Below are positions 1-8,443 of a stretch of 64,000 nucleotides of DNA, piece after piece (within the stretch, counting starts at the first letter, position 1; each line of letters begins with the position of its first letter). Both the position numbers and the translations under genes were made by a program. The notes under the pieces are model-generated. The model did no database searches. It worked only from the letters and a program-made list of their open reading frames with translations, and was not told the origin of the DNA. The stretch lies in assembly GCA_017985675.1 (NCBI GenBank), contig JAGNXB010000003.1, forward strand, positions 62,001 through 126,000. The letters are read 5' to 3'. Origin of the DNA: Saprospiraceae bacterium (lineage in GTDB: Bacteria; Bacteroidota; Bacteroidia; Chitinophagales; Saprospiraceae).

Positions 1-325
1 CTCTTGCAATCCTATCAGGTTCTTCACTTAGATAATACGCCAAGCACATTTCCAATGTTTTTTTTCCAAGCACTCCTTCGTTCTATGCATTTTCTATTTC
101 CTCCATCGTAGATCTTGGTGAAACCATGTATTGTGCATTATGAATACTTTCTAAATTTATTTTCCAGACAACTTTTCCAGACAACGAATCCAATAATTTA
201 TAAATATTCACACCTAAACAAAAATCTTTGTAAAAAATACTTTCAGTGATCATCTCCTAATCAAAATATGGATTCGCATAGCTTTTTGTTAAGCAGTCTA
301 CCAAGAAATTTATTTTAAAGGGCAT
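1..325 (-). pseudogene. Broken gene, unknown product, running into MITE end
   Basis: On the minus strand one reading frame stays protein-like from 325 to the window edge but carries two TAG codons, at 257-259 and 83-85. Between them a 56-codon piece could start at ATG 253. The translated pieces (for example VDCLTKSYANPYFD, VSPRSTMEEIENA, CLAYYLSEEPDRIAR) join smoothly across the stops, which suggests a decayed or mis-sequenced gene. The most upstream ATG (323-325) lies inside the terminal repeat of the element at 320-540, so the original 5' end was probably lost when that element inserted. I do not recognise the family. The gene continues past base 1. Confidence 0.4.
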
Positions 326-540
326 CTCTATTAACCTCCGAAATAGACCAAAACTAAAGAAAACCAAGCGAGACAAGGCATTTTGATCGCATGCCGCCTT
401 AGCTTCAGCGATGGCACAAGGAGCTTAGCCATAGCTAAGTGATTGAAAAATAATCCCACTAATAGCGGGACTTAGGTTTTATTTAGTAAAAATCCTGCAA
501 GGATTTGTTTGGTCATTGAGTGGGGTTGATAGAGGTGCCC
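320..540. mobile_element. MITE-like non-autonomous element, 221 bp
   Basis: The ends are inverted repeats: GGGCATCTCTATTAACC at 320-336, and the reverse complement of the right end reads GGGCACCTCTATCAACC (15/17 identical). The flanks carry the direct repeat TAAA (316-319 and 541-544), as a target-site duplication would. The interior has no ORF but contains small palindromes (CTTAGC-CATA-GCTAAG; AATCCTGCAAGGATT; TCCC-N-GGGA). This fits a MITE mobilised in trans by a DDE transposase, probably IS5-like judging from the end style, which is inference. No second copy or transposase is in the window. Confidence 0.65.
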
Positions 541-783
541 TAAAGTCTTTTACGAATATCTTGCTTTCCGTCGGAGTCGATCCGGGATAATCTTGTGCAC
601 CCAGGAATGAAGTGTTAGCTATTATTAGAATTAAACAGAATTAATTAGACAAAATCAGTACATTCTTCCCTTTATAATTTGTATTCATTTTTTACCATAT
701 TAAATTTCAGATCAAATGTATGAGATACATAATATCAATAAAAATTATTTATTGTTTATATTAAATTTAATGTTTGGAATAGC

Positions 784-1107
784 TTAAACTAAATCAGCAA
801 GCGACATCCATCCCATAAATAGAAAAAATAATGCAAATAAACCTATGGGAATACCCAACACAATGATCAGTGCAAGCCTGCGTGTACCTTGCACCGTTGC
901 AGGCAATAAACTATGAACTAGGAATTCACCAAGAATCATTGATCCCCAATATATAAAAAACGGCACCCAGTTTCCGGGGTCTTGCATCCACTCAAAACTA
1001 TAATACCCCTCATCGATAAAAAATAAAAAAAGGGTTAATACAAAAGGAATCCCTATAGGTAATACTTTAGCCCAAAGACTTTCTTGCTGGTGCTTAATGG
1101 CGATCAA
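784..1107 (-). CDS. Small membrane protein, unknown function
   Basis: A 107-residue protein with three predicted membrane helices at about residues 14-31, 47-65 and 78-104, joined by short loops. No catalytic motif is visible. The only in-frame start is TTG at 1107; no ATG lies nearby, so the true start is uncertain. The gene lies 61 bases after the lipoprotein gene on the same strand and may be the last gene of that minus-strand operon. I do not recognise a family. Confidence 0.55.
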   Translation of the reverse strand: MIAIKHQQESLWAKVLPIGIPFVLTLFLFFIDEGYYSFEWMQDPGNWVPFFIYWGSMILGEFLVHSLLPATVQGTRRLALIIVLGIPIGLFALFFLFMGWMSLADLV

Positions 1108-1168
1108 AGTCCATATGTTTATATTTGGATAACGGCCTGTTGCCTGCTGGCGTATATAGGGTGCCTAT

Positions 1169-1627
1169 TTAATTTTTCAGTTCTGAATTGGTTGCACAGA
1201 TCTCAAGCATTACTTTTTCCAACGCCTGATCCAGGCGGCTTCGATCTGCCTTTTCCGGATAACTGCCTTTGTAAAAGGTTTCCAATAAGTGGTTAATGGA
1301 ATCAGCCATGGTTTTGGTGCGCCGCCACATATCCGTAGTGCCCGCTTGCAGGTTTTCCAGTGCTATTTTACGAGCTGCTGATTCCGGTGCATCAGGATAC
1401 ATCATGAGTGTGTCTTCCAGCATCCGGATGTCATCCGCCAGTTTGAAACGCTCCGTTCTCAGCTCCTGTGCCTGACAATAAATCTGCGCCAGTTGCCGGG
1501 CATCCGCCTCAACTTGCTGATCAGACAATGTGGTTGTACATCCTGCACTAAACAGGATTATAAAAAGGGCCAGCAACCGGCTAACCGGTAACATGGCCCT
1601 TCCAAAATTTACAGGAAAAAATGGCAT
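1169..1627 (-). CDS. Lipoprotein, unknown function
   Basis: A 152-residue protein with a lipoprotein signal: hydrophobic stretch LLALFIILF then lipobox SAGC at about residues 27-30, so it is probably anchored in the outer or inner membrane. The mature part is charged and helical with no recognisable domain. Its ATG overlaps the TAA of the upstream haloperoxidase-like gene by one base (TAATG), implying translational coupling; this supports the first ATG although the n-region is long. A second ATG twelve codons in (MLPVSRLL) would also give a good signal. Coupling suggests an accessory role for the upstream lipoprotein; function unknown. Confidence 0.65.
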   Translation of the reverse strand: MPFFPVNFGRAMLPVSRLLALFIILFSAGCTTTLSDQQVEADARQLAQIYCQAQELRTERFKLADDIRMLEDTLMMYPDAPESAARKIALENLQAGTTDMWRRTKTMADSINHLLETFYKGSYPEKADRSRLDQALEKVMLEICATNSELKN

Positions 1628-2979
1628 TAGAAACTGGTTGGCCAGTCTATTTTAGTAATCACGTTTTGGCCGATGATACGGCCCATCGTTAGTCCTAACT
1701 GATTGTCCATATCGTAGTGAATACCTCCAAACAAGCGGGAGTCAGCGCACTCTTCCGCCATATCATTAAAATTGGTGTAGGTGCGTATTGGAAATCCGAA
1801 TTGCAACTGCGTACGGTCCGTAAAGTTGTAATTGCCATCGCCATTTGTAAACATCTCAATAAATACCTGAGATCCCGCTGCGGCTTCTGTAGCGTGGCCG
1901 GAAGTATAAGCAGGAAATGGTGGCGTACCGATGACTGTTGCAAAGGCCGGGTCAATATGTTGTTTGATGTAGCTGACAGGGCGAATTAAAAAATGGTCAT
2001 ATTTTGTTTTCCAACAACAGATAAAAGCATCATTTTCTGCCAATCCGAGCTTGGCATAAGCGACCGCACATTTGGCCAGGTTGGCATTATCTTCCTCCAG
2101 TAGTTGGGTCAAAATATTAAACGTGTGACCGGTAGGTGTGCAAGTATTAAATGGATCGTCGGCCCAGAAGCGAGCTATCTCCTTTTGATCATCTGTTGCA
2201 TTGGTGACAATGGTGTAAACTTCCATAGCCGCCCCATAAAAATCGGAGGATGGATCCGTGCTAAAGGGAATATGCGGAGCGGGTTGAGCCTGTGATATAT
2301 TATCAAATACGAAGGCACGATTTTCGGCCCACCTTGGTGACAACGGATTAAGCGCAGCTCCGGTAGGAACCCATGCACCAGTAATCGTTGGCCAGGAATA
2401 GGGTAATTGGAACGGATCAACCTGCGACTGATGGCCGCCATCCGATGCCGAATAAGCATATATGGCTGTAGCCATTGCTTTGCCAAAGGCCACGGATCGC
2501 TCTACTACTGCTGGTTCTAGCCGGTTCGACAATTCATCTTCCCACAACTGCTCGAGTGCATCAATCGCTTCGAGATTGGCAGGAGTGATTTTGATCTCAA
2601 ACATCTTGCGCATGATATCAGCCAGCGCTGCATTGGATGCCAGGGCCCAGTCATAAGAATACTGATCCGTGTCTGCCATGGGCAACATGCCGGCATTCAA
2701 TCCGCTAATCTGCCCGGCAAGACTTTTTGCTTCAGGCCAGCCCTGTACGACCGTTTCATATAGCGCGAGTCCGGTGTAGCCAAATGCCCGCGCAGCTTGT
2801 GGTGGGAACATACCCGGTGTCTCTTTCACGATAGTACACTCTAGCTTAAACCATTGCTGTGCCAACGTGCCATCGATAAGCTTAGGATGATCGCCACCCA
2901 TCGATAAATCATCATCCTTTTTACAGGATACCTGAAAGAGTACAGCGGACAATAAAAGTAGTGTTAGGATTCTTTTCAT
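1627..2979 (-). CDS. Vanadium-dependent haloperoxidase-like (PAP2-fold) lipoprotein
   Basis: About 450 residues starting at MKRILTLLLL, with lipobox FQVSC, so a secreted lipoprotein. The longer reading from 3006 adds nine residues that do not suit a signal peptide. The C-terminal half carries the vanadate/phosphate-binding set of the haloperoxidase/PAP2 superfamily: K-x6-R-P (KYDHFLIRP), SGH (YTSGHATEAA) and R-x5-H (RLFGGIH), spaced as in chloroperoxidases. Known members oxidise halides with peroxide or dephosphorylate substrates. Which one this does cannot be read from sequence. It heads a possible operon with the coupled lipoprotein gene downstream. Confidence 0.85.
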   Translation of the reverse strand: MKRILTLLLLSAVLFQVSCKKDDDLSMGGDHPKLIDGTLAQQWFKLECTIVKETPGMFPPQAARAFGYTGLALYETVVQGWPEAKSLAGQISGLNAGMLPMADTDQYSYDWALASNAALADIMRKMFEIKITPANLEAIDALEQLWEDELSNRLEPAVVERSVAFGKAMATAIYAYSASDGGHQSQVDPFQLPYSWPTITGAWVPTGAALNPLSPRWAENRAFVFDNISQAQPAPHIPFSTDPSSDFYGAAMEVYTIVTNATDDQKEIARFWADDPFNTCTPTGHTFNILTQLLEEDNANLAKCAVAYAKLGLAENDAFICCWKTKYDHFLIRPVSYIKQHIDPAFATVIGTPPFPAYTSGHATEAAAGSQVFIEMFTNGDGNYNFTDRTQLQFGFPIRTYTNFNDMAEECADSRLFGGIHYDMDNQLGLTMGRIIGQNVITKIDWPTSF

Positions 2980-3239
2980 AAGGTTTGAAATGCTATGTAA
3001 AAACACATCTTGTACAAAAGCTCGAAAGAGGCATAGTTTGTTCCCGCTTCAGGTCGATTAGTTTTTCGTTTTCACTGTAAAGCGTGATCGACCAGACCAA
3101 TCCAGCTCCGTACAAAACACAAAGTTATTGAAATCGAGGCGCTAATGAAAACAGATAAGCTTAAGATTTCCTTAGAATGACGTGGCTTAGATACCCTTGC
3201 ATCGGTTTCATGAAAGCCCCTTTATATAGTCCACCCCAC
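2980..3239. other. Intergenic region, no gene seen
   Basis: Apart from the purF terminator and a CT-rich tract, listed separately, I see no gene between the haloperoxidase-like gene and purF. A 65-codon minus-strand ORF (3161-3358) runs through the terminator hairpin and looks accidental. Confidence 0.5.
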
Positions 3240-3275
3240 AAAAAAAGACCCGCATCCGGCATATTGGATACGGGT
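3240..3275 (-). terminator. Rho-independent terminator after purF
   Basis: Read on the minus strand, ACCCGTATCC pairs with GGATGCGGGT (9 of 10) around an 8-base loop, followed by CTTTTTTT. It lies about 130 bases after the purF stop. Confidence 0.75.
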
Positions 3276-3357
3276 AATCGATCTTGGGTTTCGGTTCGGG
3301 ATCTACCTTTATAATGATCGCCATGCCTGGAAAGTTCAACTCCAATGGTAGTCTCCA

Positions 3358-3402
3358 TCTCGCTTCCTCAACTCCTCCCCTCCCAAACTCCTCAACTCCT
3401 CA
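3358..3402. repeat. CT-rich CTCAACTCCTC-type tract
   Basis: Low-complexity CTCAACTCCTC words repeat just beyond the purF stop. The same vocabulary recurs before lpxD (23340-23443) and before cysS (36022-36115, minus strand). Confidence 0.6.
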
Positions 3403-3404
3403 CG

Positions 3405-5297
3405 TCAATAAGCTCTGACATTTTTTTTCTCCATATAATTAATAAAGGCTCTATTAACTACCCGGTTGCCGCCGGGTGTTGGGTATTTACCCGAAAAATA
3501 CCAGTCGCCATTGTGGTTGGGGCAGGCGATATGCAGATTTTCAAGGGTCTGGTAAATGACTTCGACTTCTATTTCCAATCCGGGAGGCGTGACAATTTTT
3601 GCGATTTCTGCAGAAATTTCATCTGCCGTATATGCTTTATACAGCGTTATCACTTCATTGCGTGTCTCGGCCAACGACTGTGATTCGGCATCTTTGCAGC
3701 GGGCATAAACTTCTTCCAATAAATAGGATTTATTATCCCTTTTTAAAAGATTTATCAGCGCTTTAAATGCTACAAATTCCCCCATTTTTGACATGTCAAT
3801 ACCGTAACAATCCGGATAGCGGATCTGGGGAGCCGACGATATAATAATTATCTTTTTGGGCCTCAGCCTGGCTACGATCCGGATTAGGCTTTCCTGTAGC
3901 GTCGTGCCCCTTACGATGCTGTCATCCAGTAAGACGGCCGTGTCTACATGATCGCGAATGATGCCATATGTCACATCATATACGTGTGACACCAGATCGC
4001 CCCGGGCCTGATCGGTGCTGATAAATGTCCTTAATTTTTCATCTTTCACGACAAGTTTTTCCACCCTTGCACTGCGCGAGAGAATGTGTTGCAGATCCGC
4101 TTCATTGGGATTTGCCCCCAACGATAATATGTCATTCAGCTTGCGCTGGCTTTCTATTTTTTCAATGCCTTGCGTAAATCCAAAAAAAGCAACCTCTGCG
4201 GTATTGGGCACAAAACTGAACACAGTATGTTCCAAATCATACTTTACGCTTTCCAACACGGGTTGAGCAAGCAATTCGCCCAATTTTTTCCGCTCATTAT
4301 ATATCTCGCGGTCTGTGCCGCGACTAAAATAAATGCGCTCAAAACTACAGGCAGCCCGCTGTCGGGGTTCCGTAAAGGGCAGTTCTTCCCACTGCCCACT
4401 GCGTTTGATTATGAGTGCATGCCCTGGCGTGAGTTCGCGCACATCATCGAAATGGACATTCAGTGCCGTTTGTATAGCCGGCCGTTCTGAGGCGGCTACG
4501 ATAATTTCATCATCTGCATAATAATAGGCCGGCCTGATACCCGCCGGATCGCGCATCACAAAACTATCGCCATGACCCAATAAGCCGCCGATCACATAGC
4601 CGCCATCAAATTTGCGGGTAGCACGTCGCAAGAGGCGCTGCACATCCAGATGTTCAATGATCATTTCATTGATCTGCTGGTTATCGTACCCATCAGGTTT
4701 AAACCAGGTGTACAGTCGCTGCACCTCGTCATCGAGAAAATGGCCGATCTTTTCCATCACCGTGACCGTGTCGGATCGTTCCTTTGGGTATTGACCCAGG
4801 TCCACCAATTGTTGGAACAATTCGTCCACATTAGTCATATTAAAATTCCCTGCCAGGACCAGATTGCGGGTAATCCAGTTGTTTTGCCGCAGAAACGGGT
4901 GACAAGTCTCGATCGAATTATCGCCATGGGTGCCATATCGCAGGTGGCCCATGAGCAATTCGCCTGTGTAGGGTTTGTTGTGGTAGAGGCTTTCGACATC
5001 CGCGATTTCCTCCGGTGTCAGATGCTCAAAATGACTGTAAATACCTGTGAAGAGGTCCTTCAGGTAGTCGGTGCTCACACTGCGCCGCCGGCTAATATAA
5101 CGTGCTCCGGGCTCACTATTGAGTTTGATAGTGACCAGTCCGGCACCATCCTGGCCTCTGTTGCGCATCTTTTGCATGAGCAGGCGCATCTTTTGCAACC
5201 CATGAAGCGGATTGCCGTAGGTGTCCTGGAAATAACTGATTGGTTTCAAAAGACGAACCACGGCAAGGCCGCATTCGTGTTTAATCGGATCACTCAT
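3405..5297 (-). CDS. purF: Amidophosphoribosyltransferase (PurF), long form
   Basis: First committed step of purine synthesis: PRPP plus glutamine gives phosphoribosylamine. 630 residues, longer than the usual ~470-500; extended forms of this kind occur in Bacteroidota. The glutaminase nucleophile is Cys9 (HECG), after an 8-residue leader that would be removed. N-terminal Ntn motifs follow: RNRGQDGAG, HLRYGTHG and RDPAGIRP. The PRPP-binding loop VLLDDSIVRGTT is near residue 455. The extra length lies mostly between the two domains and at the C-terminus. A TATCTTTG -7 box at 5314-5321 precedes the start, and a hairpin terminator follows at 3240-3275. It is divergent from the outer-membrane gene at 5393. 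Confidence 0.93.
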   Translation of the reverse strand: MSDPIKHECGLAVVRLLKPISYFQDTYGNPLHGLQKMRLLMQKMRNRGQDGAGLVTIKLNSEPGARYISRRRSVSTDYLKDLFTGIYSHFEHLTPEEIADVESLYHNKPYTGELLMGHLRYGTHGDNSIETCHPFLRQNNWITRNLVLAGNFNMTNVDELFQQLVDLGQYPKERSDTVTVMEKIGHFLDDEVQRLYTWFKPDGYDNQQINEMIIEHLDVQRLLRRATRKFDGGYVIGGLLGHGDSFVMRDPAGIRPAYYYADDEIIVAASERPAIQTALNVHFDDVRELTPGHALIIKRSGQWEELPFTEPRQRAACSFERIYFSRGTDREIYNERKKLGELLAQPVLESVKYDLEHTVFSFVPNTAEVAFFGFTQGIEKIESQRKLNDILSLGANPNEADLQHILSRSARVEKLVVKDEKLRTFISTDQARGDLVSHVYDVTYGIIRDHVDTAVLLDDSIVRGTTLQESLIRIVARLRPKKIIIISSAPQIRYPDCYGIDMSKMGEFVAFKALINLLKRDNKSYLLEEVYARCKDAESQSLAETRNEVITLYKAYTADEISAEIAKIVTPPGLEIEVEVIYQTLENLHIACPNHNGDWYFSGKYPTPGGNRVVNRAFINYMEKKNVRAY

Positions 5298-5313
5298 ATA
5301 GTTATTCGAAGTG

Positions 5314-5321
5314 CAAAGATA
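5314..5321 (-). promoter_or_regulatory. -7 box TATCTTTG for purF
   Basis: Matches the Bacteroidota -7 consensus TAnnTTTG, 16 bases before the purF ATG. Confidence 0.6.
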
Positions 5322-5392
5322 ACCTTCCCTGGGAGGTCATAAAGCAGCATTTTTTAGAAAGAGGTTATCTTACCGGCATATAATCAGAAACT

Positions 5393-5935
5393 ATGAAGAA
5401 TTGTTTAGCACTTGGCCTTCTCCTGTTTGTCTGTTCGATCAGTGTCCGGGCGCAGGAATTACGTCTTTTTCTTGATGTGCCCTCGATCTATGCGCACAGT
5501 CCACAGCTCGATGCCATAACCACCAATTCAGGATTGGGTATGGACGTCGGCTTCGGCATGGGTACGCACAACCTGATGACCAAGTTCAGTGGAGGTACGA
5601 CGGTAACCGCCAATTTTGAGTCGGATGAAATTGAAGAAACTGTCCTTTGGGGGCCTTTCCTTCGTCTGGAAGCTGGAGCTGGTCTATGGCGGACCAATGG
5701 CAATCAGTGCTCCCAGCACCACTCCAATGCGTTTTCCGCTATTGGCAAAGGAGCCATCGTTTATGCTTTTGAGCCTAAGGAAATCCAATATACGGTTGGT
5801 GCCGAATTCAGCTATTTTCGCATCAGGGATTATTTCAAAAACATGGAAATATTCCTGGATGCCGGTTACAACGTGACGACTTCCCTGCCTTACGCCAACT
5901 TTGGATTCAGGAACTTCCTGAATTTACGGACATAA
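5393..5935 (+). CDS. Secreted or outer-membrane beta-barrel-like protein, unknown
   Basis: A 180-residue protein with a clear Sec signal (MKNCLALGLLLFVCSISVRAQ, cleavage after RAQ). The rest alternates hydrophobic and polar residues with glycine-rich turns and ends FGFRNFLNLRT, as in small Bacteroidota outer-membrane barrels. There is no catalytic motif. It is divergent from purF and convergent with comF, whose stop is 17 bases away. No specific family is recognised. Confidence 0.6.
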   Translation: MKNCLALGLLLFVCSISVRAQELRLFLDVPSIYAHSPQLDAITTNSGLGMDVGFGMGTHNLMTKFSGGTTVTANFESDEIEETVLWGPFLRLEAGAGLWRTNGNQCSQHHSNAFSAIGKGAIVYAFEPKEIQYTVGAEFSYFRIRDYFKNMEIFLDAGYNVTTSLPYANFGFRNFLNLRT

Positions 5936-5952
5936 ACCCTTGTTGGACGGTG

Positions 5953-6681
5953 TTATTCCTGTGCGATAGCTATCGTGGCCAGGCTGATATGTACCCCTTC
6001 CAGGGCGAGTAGCGGTATGGCGCAGGCTTCCAATGTAGCGCCGGTGGTCATGACATCATCGACGAGTAGGAGGTGTTTGCCAATCAGGATTTCAGGCTTG
6101 GTTACGACAAATGCGTTGCTGGTGTTGTCTAGTCGCTCCCGGCGGTTCATATGCGTCTGTGTGGCCGTGGCGCGTGTGCGTTTCAGTCCGTTTTCCAATA
6201 CTTTGCAGGACATGGTTTCGCCCAGCCCCCTTGCAAAAGCGGCACTTTGGTTAAAACCACGGTGATGCATTCGCGAAGGGTGCAGGGGTACGGGTATGAT
6301 GAAGTCAATGTGTTGCCAAAGTGCTTGCTCCTTGAGCATAGACCCGTACAGTTTGCCAAGATCAACGGCCGCCTGTTGTTGACCCTGGTATTTAATGCGG
6401 TGAAGGAGATCTTGTACCGGGGAGTCCTTTACAAAGTACAACAGCGCAGTAGCAGCGACAATTGGGAAACGACCTTTCAGGCGGAGGGTCATGCCATTTT
6501 CGGGCACCAGGTGGTAATCGGTAAACGGTAATTGTAGGCGACAGGAAATGCAGAGGCAACTCGTGCGCGGCACCTGCTCTTTGCCACAGGCTGCACAGAG
6601 GCGTGGATACACCAGCCCGAGCATATCGTCTGTTGCTTCAAGGAGCCAGCCCACCGCATGTTGTATCGTTTTCCGGATCAT
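5953..6681 (-). CDS. comF: ComF-family phosphoribosyltransferase-like protein
   Basis: 242 residues, typical for ComF. An N-terminal zinc-ribbon-like CxxC pair is present (LCAACGK, then CLCISC). The C-terminal type I PRTase domain carries LLLVDDVMTTGATLEAC, the PRPP-binding loop, and IPVPLHPSRMHHRGFNQS, the ComF signature. In naturally competent bacteria ComF helps bring imported single-stranded DNA into the cytoplasm. In Bacteroidota it is present broadly and its role is less clear. The neighbour on the same strand is a small unknown protein starting 399 bases upstream. Confidence 0.9.
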   Translation of the reverse strand: MIRKTIQHAVGWLLEATDDMLGLVYPRLCAACGKEQVPRTSCLCISCRLQLPFTDYHLVPENGMTLRLKGRFPIVAATALLYFVKDSPVQDLLHRIKYQGQQQAAVDLGKLYGSMLKEQALWQHIDFIIPVPLHPSRMHHRGFNQSAAFARGLGETMSCKVLENGLKRTRATATQTHMNRRERLDNTSNAFVVTKPEILIGKHLLLVDDVMTTGATLEACAIPLLALEGVHISLATIAIAQE

Positions 6682-6720
6682 CTGACCAGCACTTCAATAC
6701 ATACCTTTTTTTACCGCCTA

Positions 6721-7080
6721 CTAACTCTCCCCTTCAATCCTGGGTATAAAGACAAACGTAGCACCCAGGTCAGACAGCACAAACAGGCAAAGTTGTTCAG
6801 AAGGGTTTTTATACACCTGTTTGAAGTTTTCTATTTTATCGGCCAAAATTATTTGTTTGGTTGAAAACTCCTCCAGAGTGCTGATATGTATAGACCAGCG
6901 ACTTTGGTCGCCCTTCTCCACGACAGGGAGTCCCAGCTCGATGGTGGCGGGGTGCACGACAAAAATGGGATACCGGGATACATCCTGATCCCGCACCTGG
7001 TCGGCGAGGTTGCCCATCACCGCCATCCATGGCCGGATATCGGCTTCGATTTGTTTGAGTTTGACTTCAGGATCCACCAT
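6721..7080 (-). CDS. Small cytoplasmic protein, unknown function
   Basis: 119 residues, no signal peptide or membrane helix, mixed alpha/beta character (for example YPIFVVHPATIELGLPV and LCLFVLSDLGATFVFIP). The start is supported by a TAATTTCG box, a variant -7 element, at 7088-7095. It lies 39 bases before comF on the same strand and could be co-transcribed. I do not recognise the family. Confidence 0.55.
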   Translation of the reverse strand: MVDPEVKLKQIEADIRPWMAVMGNLADQVRDQDVSRYPIFVVHPATIELGLPVVEKGDQSRWSIHISTLEEFSTKQIILADKIENFKQVYKNPSEQLCLFVLSDLGATFVFIPRIEGES

Positions 7081-7245
7081 ACAGCTGCGAAATTACAATT
7101 TGTTTGGCTGAATGGTAATTCGCCTGATTAAAGCGGCGTCATCTGTCTGAAACTTGATACGATGGATTAATTTCAAGAACATGAATCCACAAATAGCTGA
7201 TTAAGCAATATGCCGGGCTCGCGTGCTTCTACTTGCGATCGAAAA

Positions 7246-7272
7246 GAACCCCGTGACTAAGCCACAGGGTTC
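7246..7272 (-). terminator. Terminator after the 7286-7795 gene
   Basis: On the minus strand GAACCCTGTGGC pairs with GTCACGGGGTTC (one or two mismatches) and is followed by TTTTCG. It lies 14 bases past the stop codon. Confidence 0.65.
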
Positions 7273-7285
7273 TTCTGAATACACT

Positions 7286-7795
7286 CTACTTCCCCTTAAT
7301 CCGTGCCTGAATGATAGCCACCCATTTTTCCATAAACTCCAGTTCGTTGCTCAACGACTGGTCTTCTGCTTCGTCGTAAAACATCAGGTGAATATCGGCT
7401 GATTTTGGATCGATGGGTACAAATTGAAGGGATAACTTTTCCAGCATCGTATAGTTGCCTCCCTGGTTGGGAACGGTTTTGTTGACCTTGACCAGTTTAC
7501 AATCCCGAATATCCCTCAGGGTGACGGCACGGGATGTCAATTCGAGCCGGCCTTTTTTGACAAATAACAACATATTCGCGTTCTCGTCGAGTCCCAACAA
7601 GGTGTTGCCGGATTGCTCCTGCCGGGTCACGGTTGCCTGGTTTGCAGTAGCTAACTCGGTCAAGGCCTGCGTCAGGACCAACTTCCGTTTTTGACTATTG
7701 TTGCGAATAAACAGTACAAATAATACACACAGGGCAAGCATAACTGCCCCTATAATAGCGGTTCCAAAATCCATGATGAAATCATTTAAAGACAT
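7286..7795 (-). CDS. Single-helix membrane protein, unknown function
   Basis: About 169 residues from MSLNDFIMDFG; the reading from 7801 would need a TTG start two codons earlier. One membrane helix (residues ~9-30) is followed by a basic NNSQKRK stretch, so the C-terminal domain is probably cytoplasmic. That domain is beta-rich (LLFVKKGRLELTSRAVTLRDI, LEKLSLQFVPID) and resembles a PH-like fold in pattern only. A terminator follows directly. Function is unknown. Confidence 0.55.
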   Translation of the reverse strand: MSLNDFIMDFGTAIIGAVMLALCVLFVLFIRNNSQKRKLVLTQALTELATANQATVTRQEQSGNTLLGLDENANMLLFVKKGRLELTSRAVTLRDIRDCKLVKVNKTVPNQGGNYTMLEKLSLQFVPIDPKSADIHLMFYDEAEDQSLSNELEFMEKWVAIIQARIKGK

Positions 7796-7876
7796 TATCA
7801 AAAGGCGGTAAGCGCACCTACCGCGATAATCACACTTCCGTTCGCTGCCTCGCAGCCAGGGATAAGGAAGATGGAA

Positions 7877-8242
7877 TCACCAATGATAATGGAACGGAAA
7901 GAGGATGTCCTGCTTGCGGGAGCGGATGAGCAGGCCATCATAAAAGAGTTGATAGCGTGCAAAACCTTGCTGCGTCAGCAGTCCGGCGACATGCCCAAGC
8001 AGGGCCGTTCCCGCTGCAACAAAGGTAAAGGGTGAAGTTGCAGGGGCCTTGAAACCAGCTACTTTGCCCGCAGTCTGTGCGATGTGGCTTGCCAGGCTGA
8101 AGGCTGCCGAAGTCAGGTAACTACCATCGGCTTGCTGTCCCTTGACACCGGGAGATGCTATCAGGGCATTGTACTGCAACACAGCCGTACCATACAAGGC
8201 CAGCAGGCAAAAGACTATAAGGATGCGCCGCACTCTTTTCAC
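7877..8242 (-). CDS. Small membrane-anchored protein, GTG start
   Basis: 121 residues if started at GTG 8242, giving MKRVRRILIVFCLLALYGTAV: a basic n-region followed by a hydrophobic helix. A longer ORF to 8305 exists, but the -7 box TACCTTTG at 8247-8254 sits inside it and exactly four bases before this GTG, so the short start is preferred and the mRNA may be leaderless. A second hydrophobic segment (TFVAAGTALLGHVAGLL) follows. The C-terminus is LFPFHYHW. No family recognised. Confidence 0.5.
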   Translation of the reverse strand: MKRVRRILIVFCLLALYGTAVLQYNALIASPGVKGQQADGSYLTSAAFSLASHIAQTAGKVAGFKAPATSPFTFVAAGTALLGHVAGLLTQQGFARYQLFYDGLLIRSRKQDILFPFHYHW

Positions 8243-8246
8243 GGTG

Positions 8247-8254
8247 CAAAGGTA
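8247..8254 (-). promoter_or_regulatory. -7 box TACCTTTG, four bases before GTG 8242
   Basis: Perfect TAnnTTTG match whose spacing puts the transcription start at or next to the start codon. Confidence 0.55.
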
Positions 8255-8443
8255 GCGCGGTTGATGGTTAGGAGCAATGGTCGAATACGCGTTTATGATC
8301 AGCACCTGATAACACTGTGCGGTCTAATACTTATTTATATTAATCCACTACTATTTCTTAGATGTGTGTAGGTACAAAATGGCCAAACAAAAGCAAGATA
8401 TTTATCTCCATATGATGACCTTTATATTTCAAAAGCTCTGAAG

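Noticed and set aside
3161..3358. 65-codon minus-strand ORF
   Set aside because: Runs through the purF terminator and a CT-rich tract, with no protein character.
4650..5342. 230-codon plus-strand ORF
   Set aside because: Entirely antisense to purF, whose protein is unmistakable.
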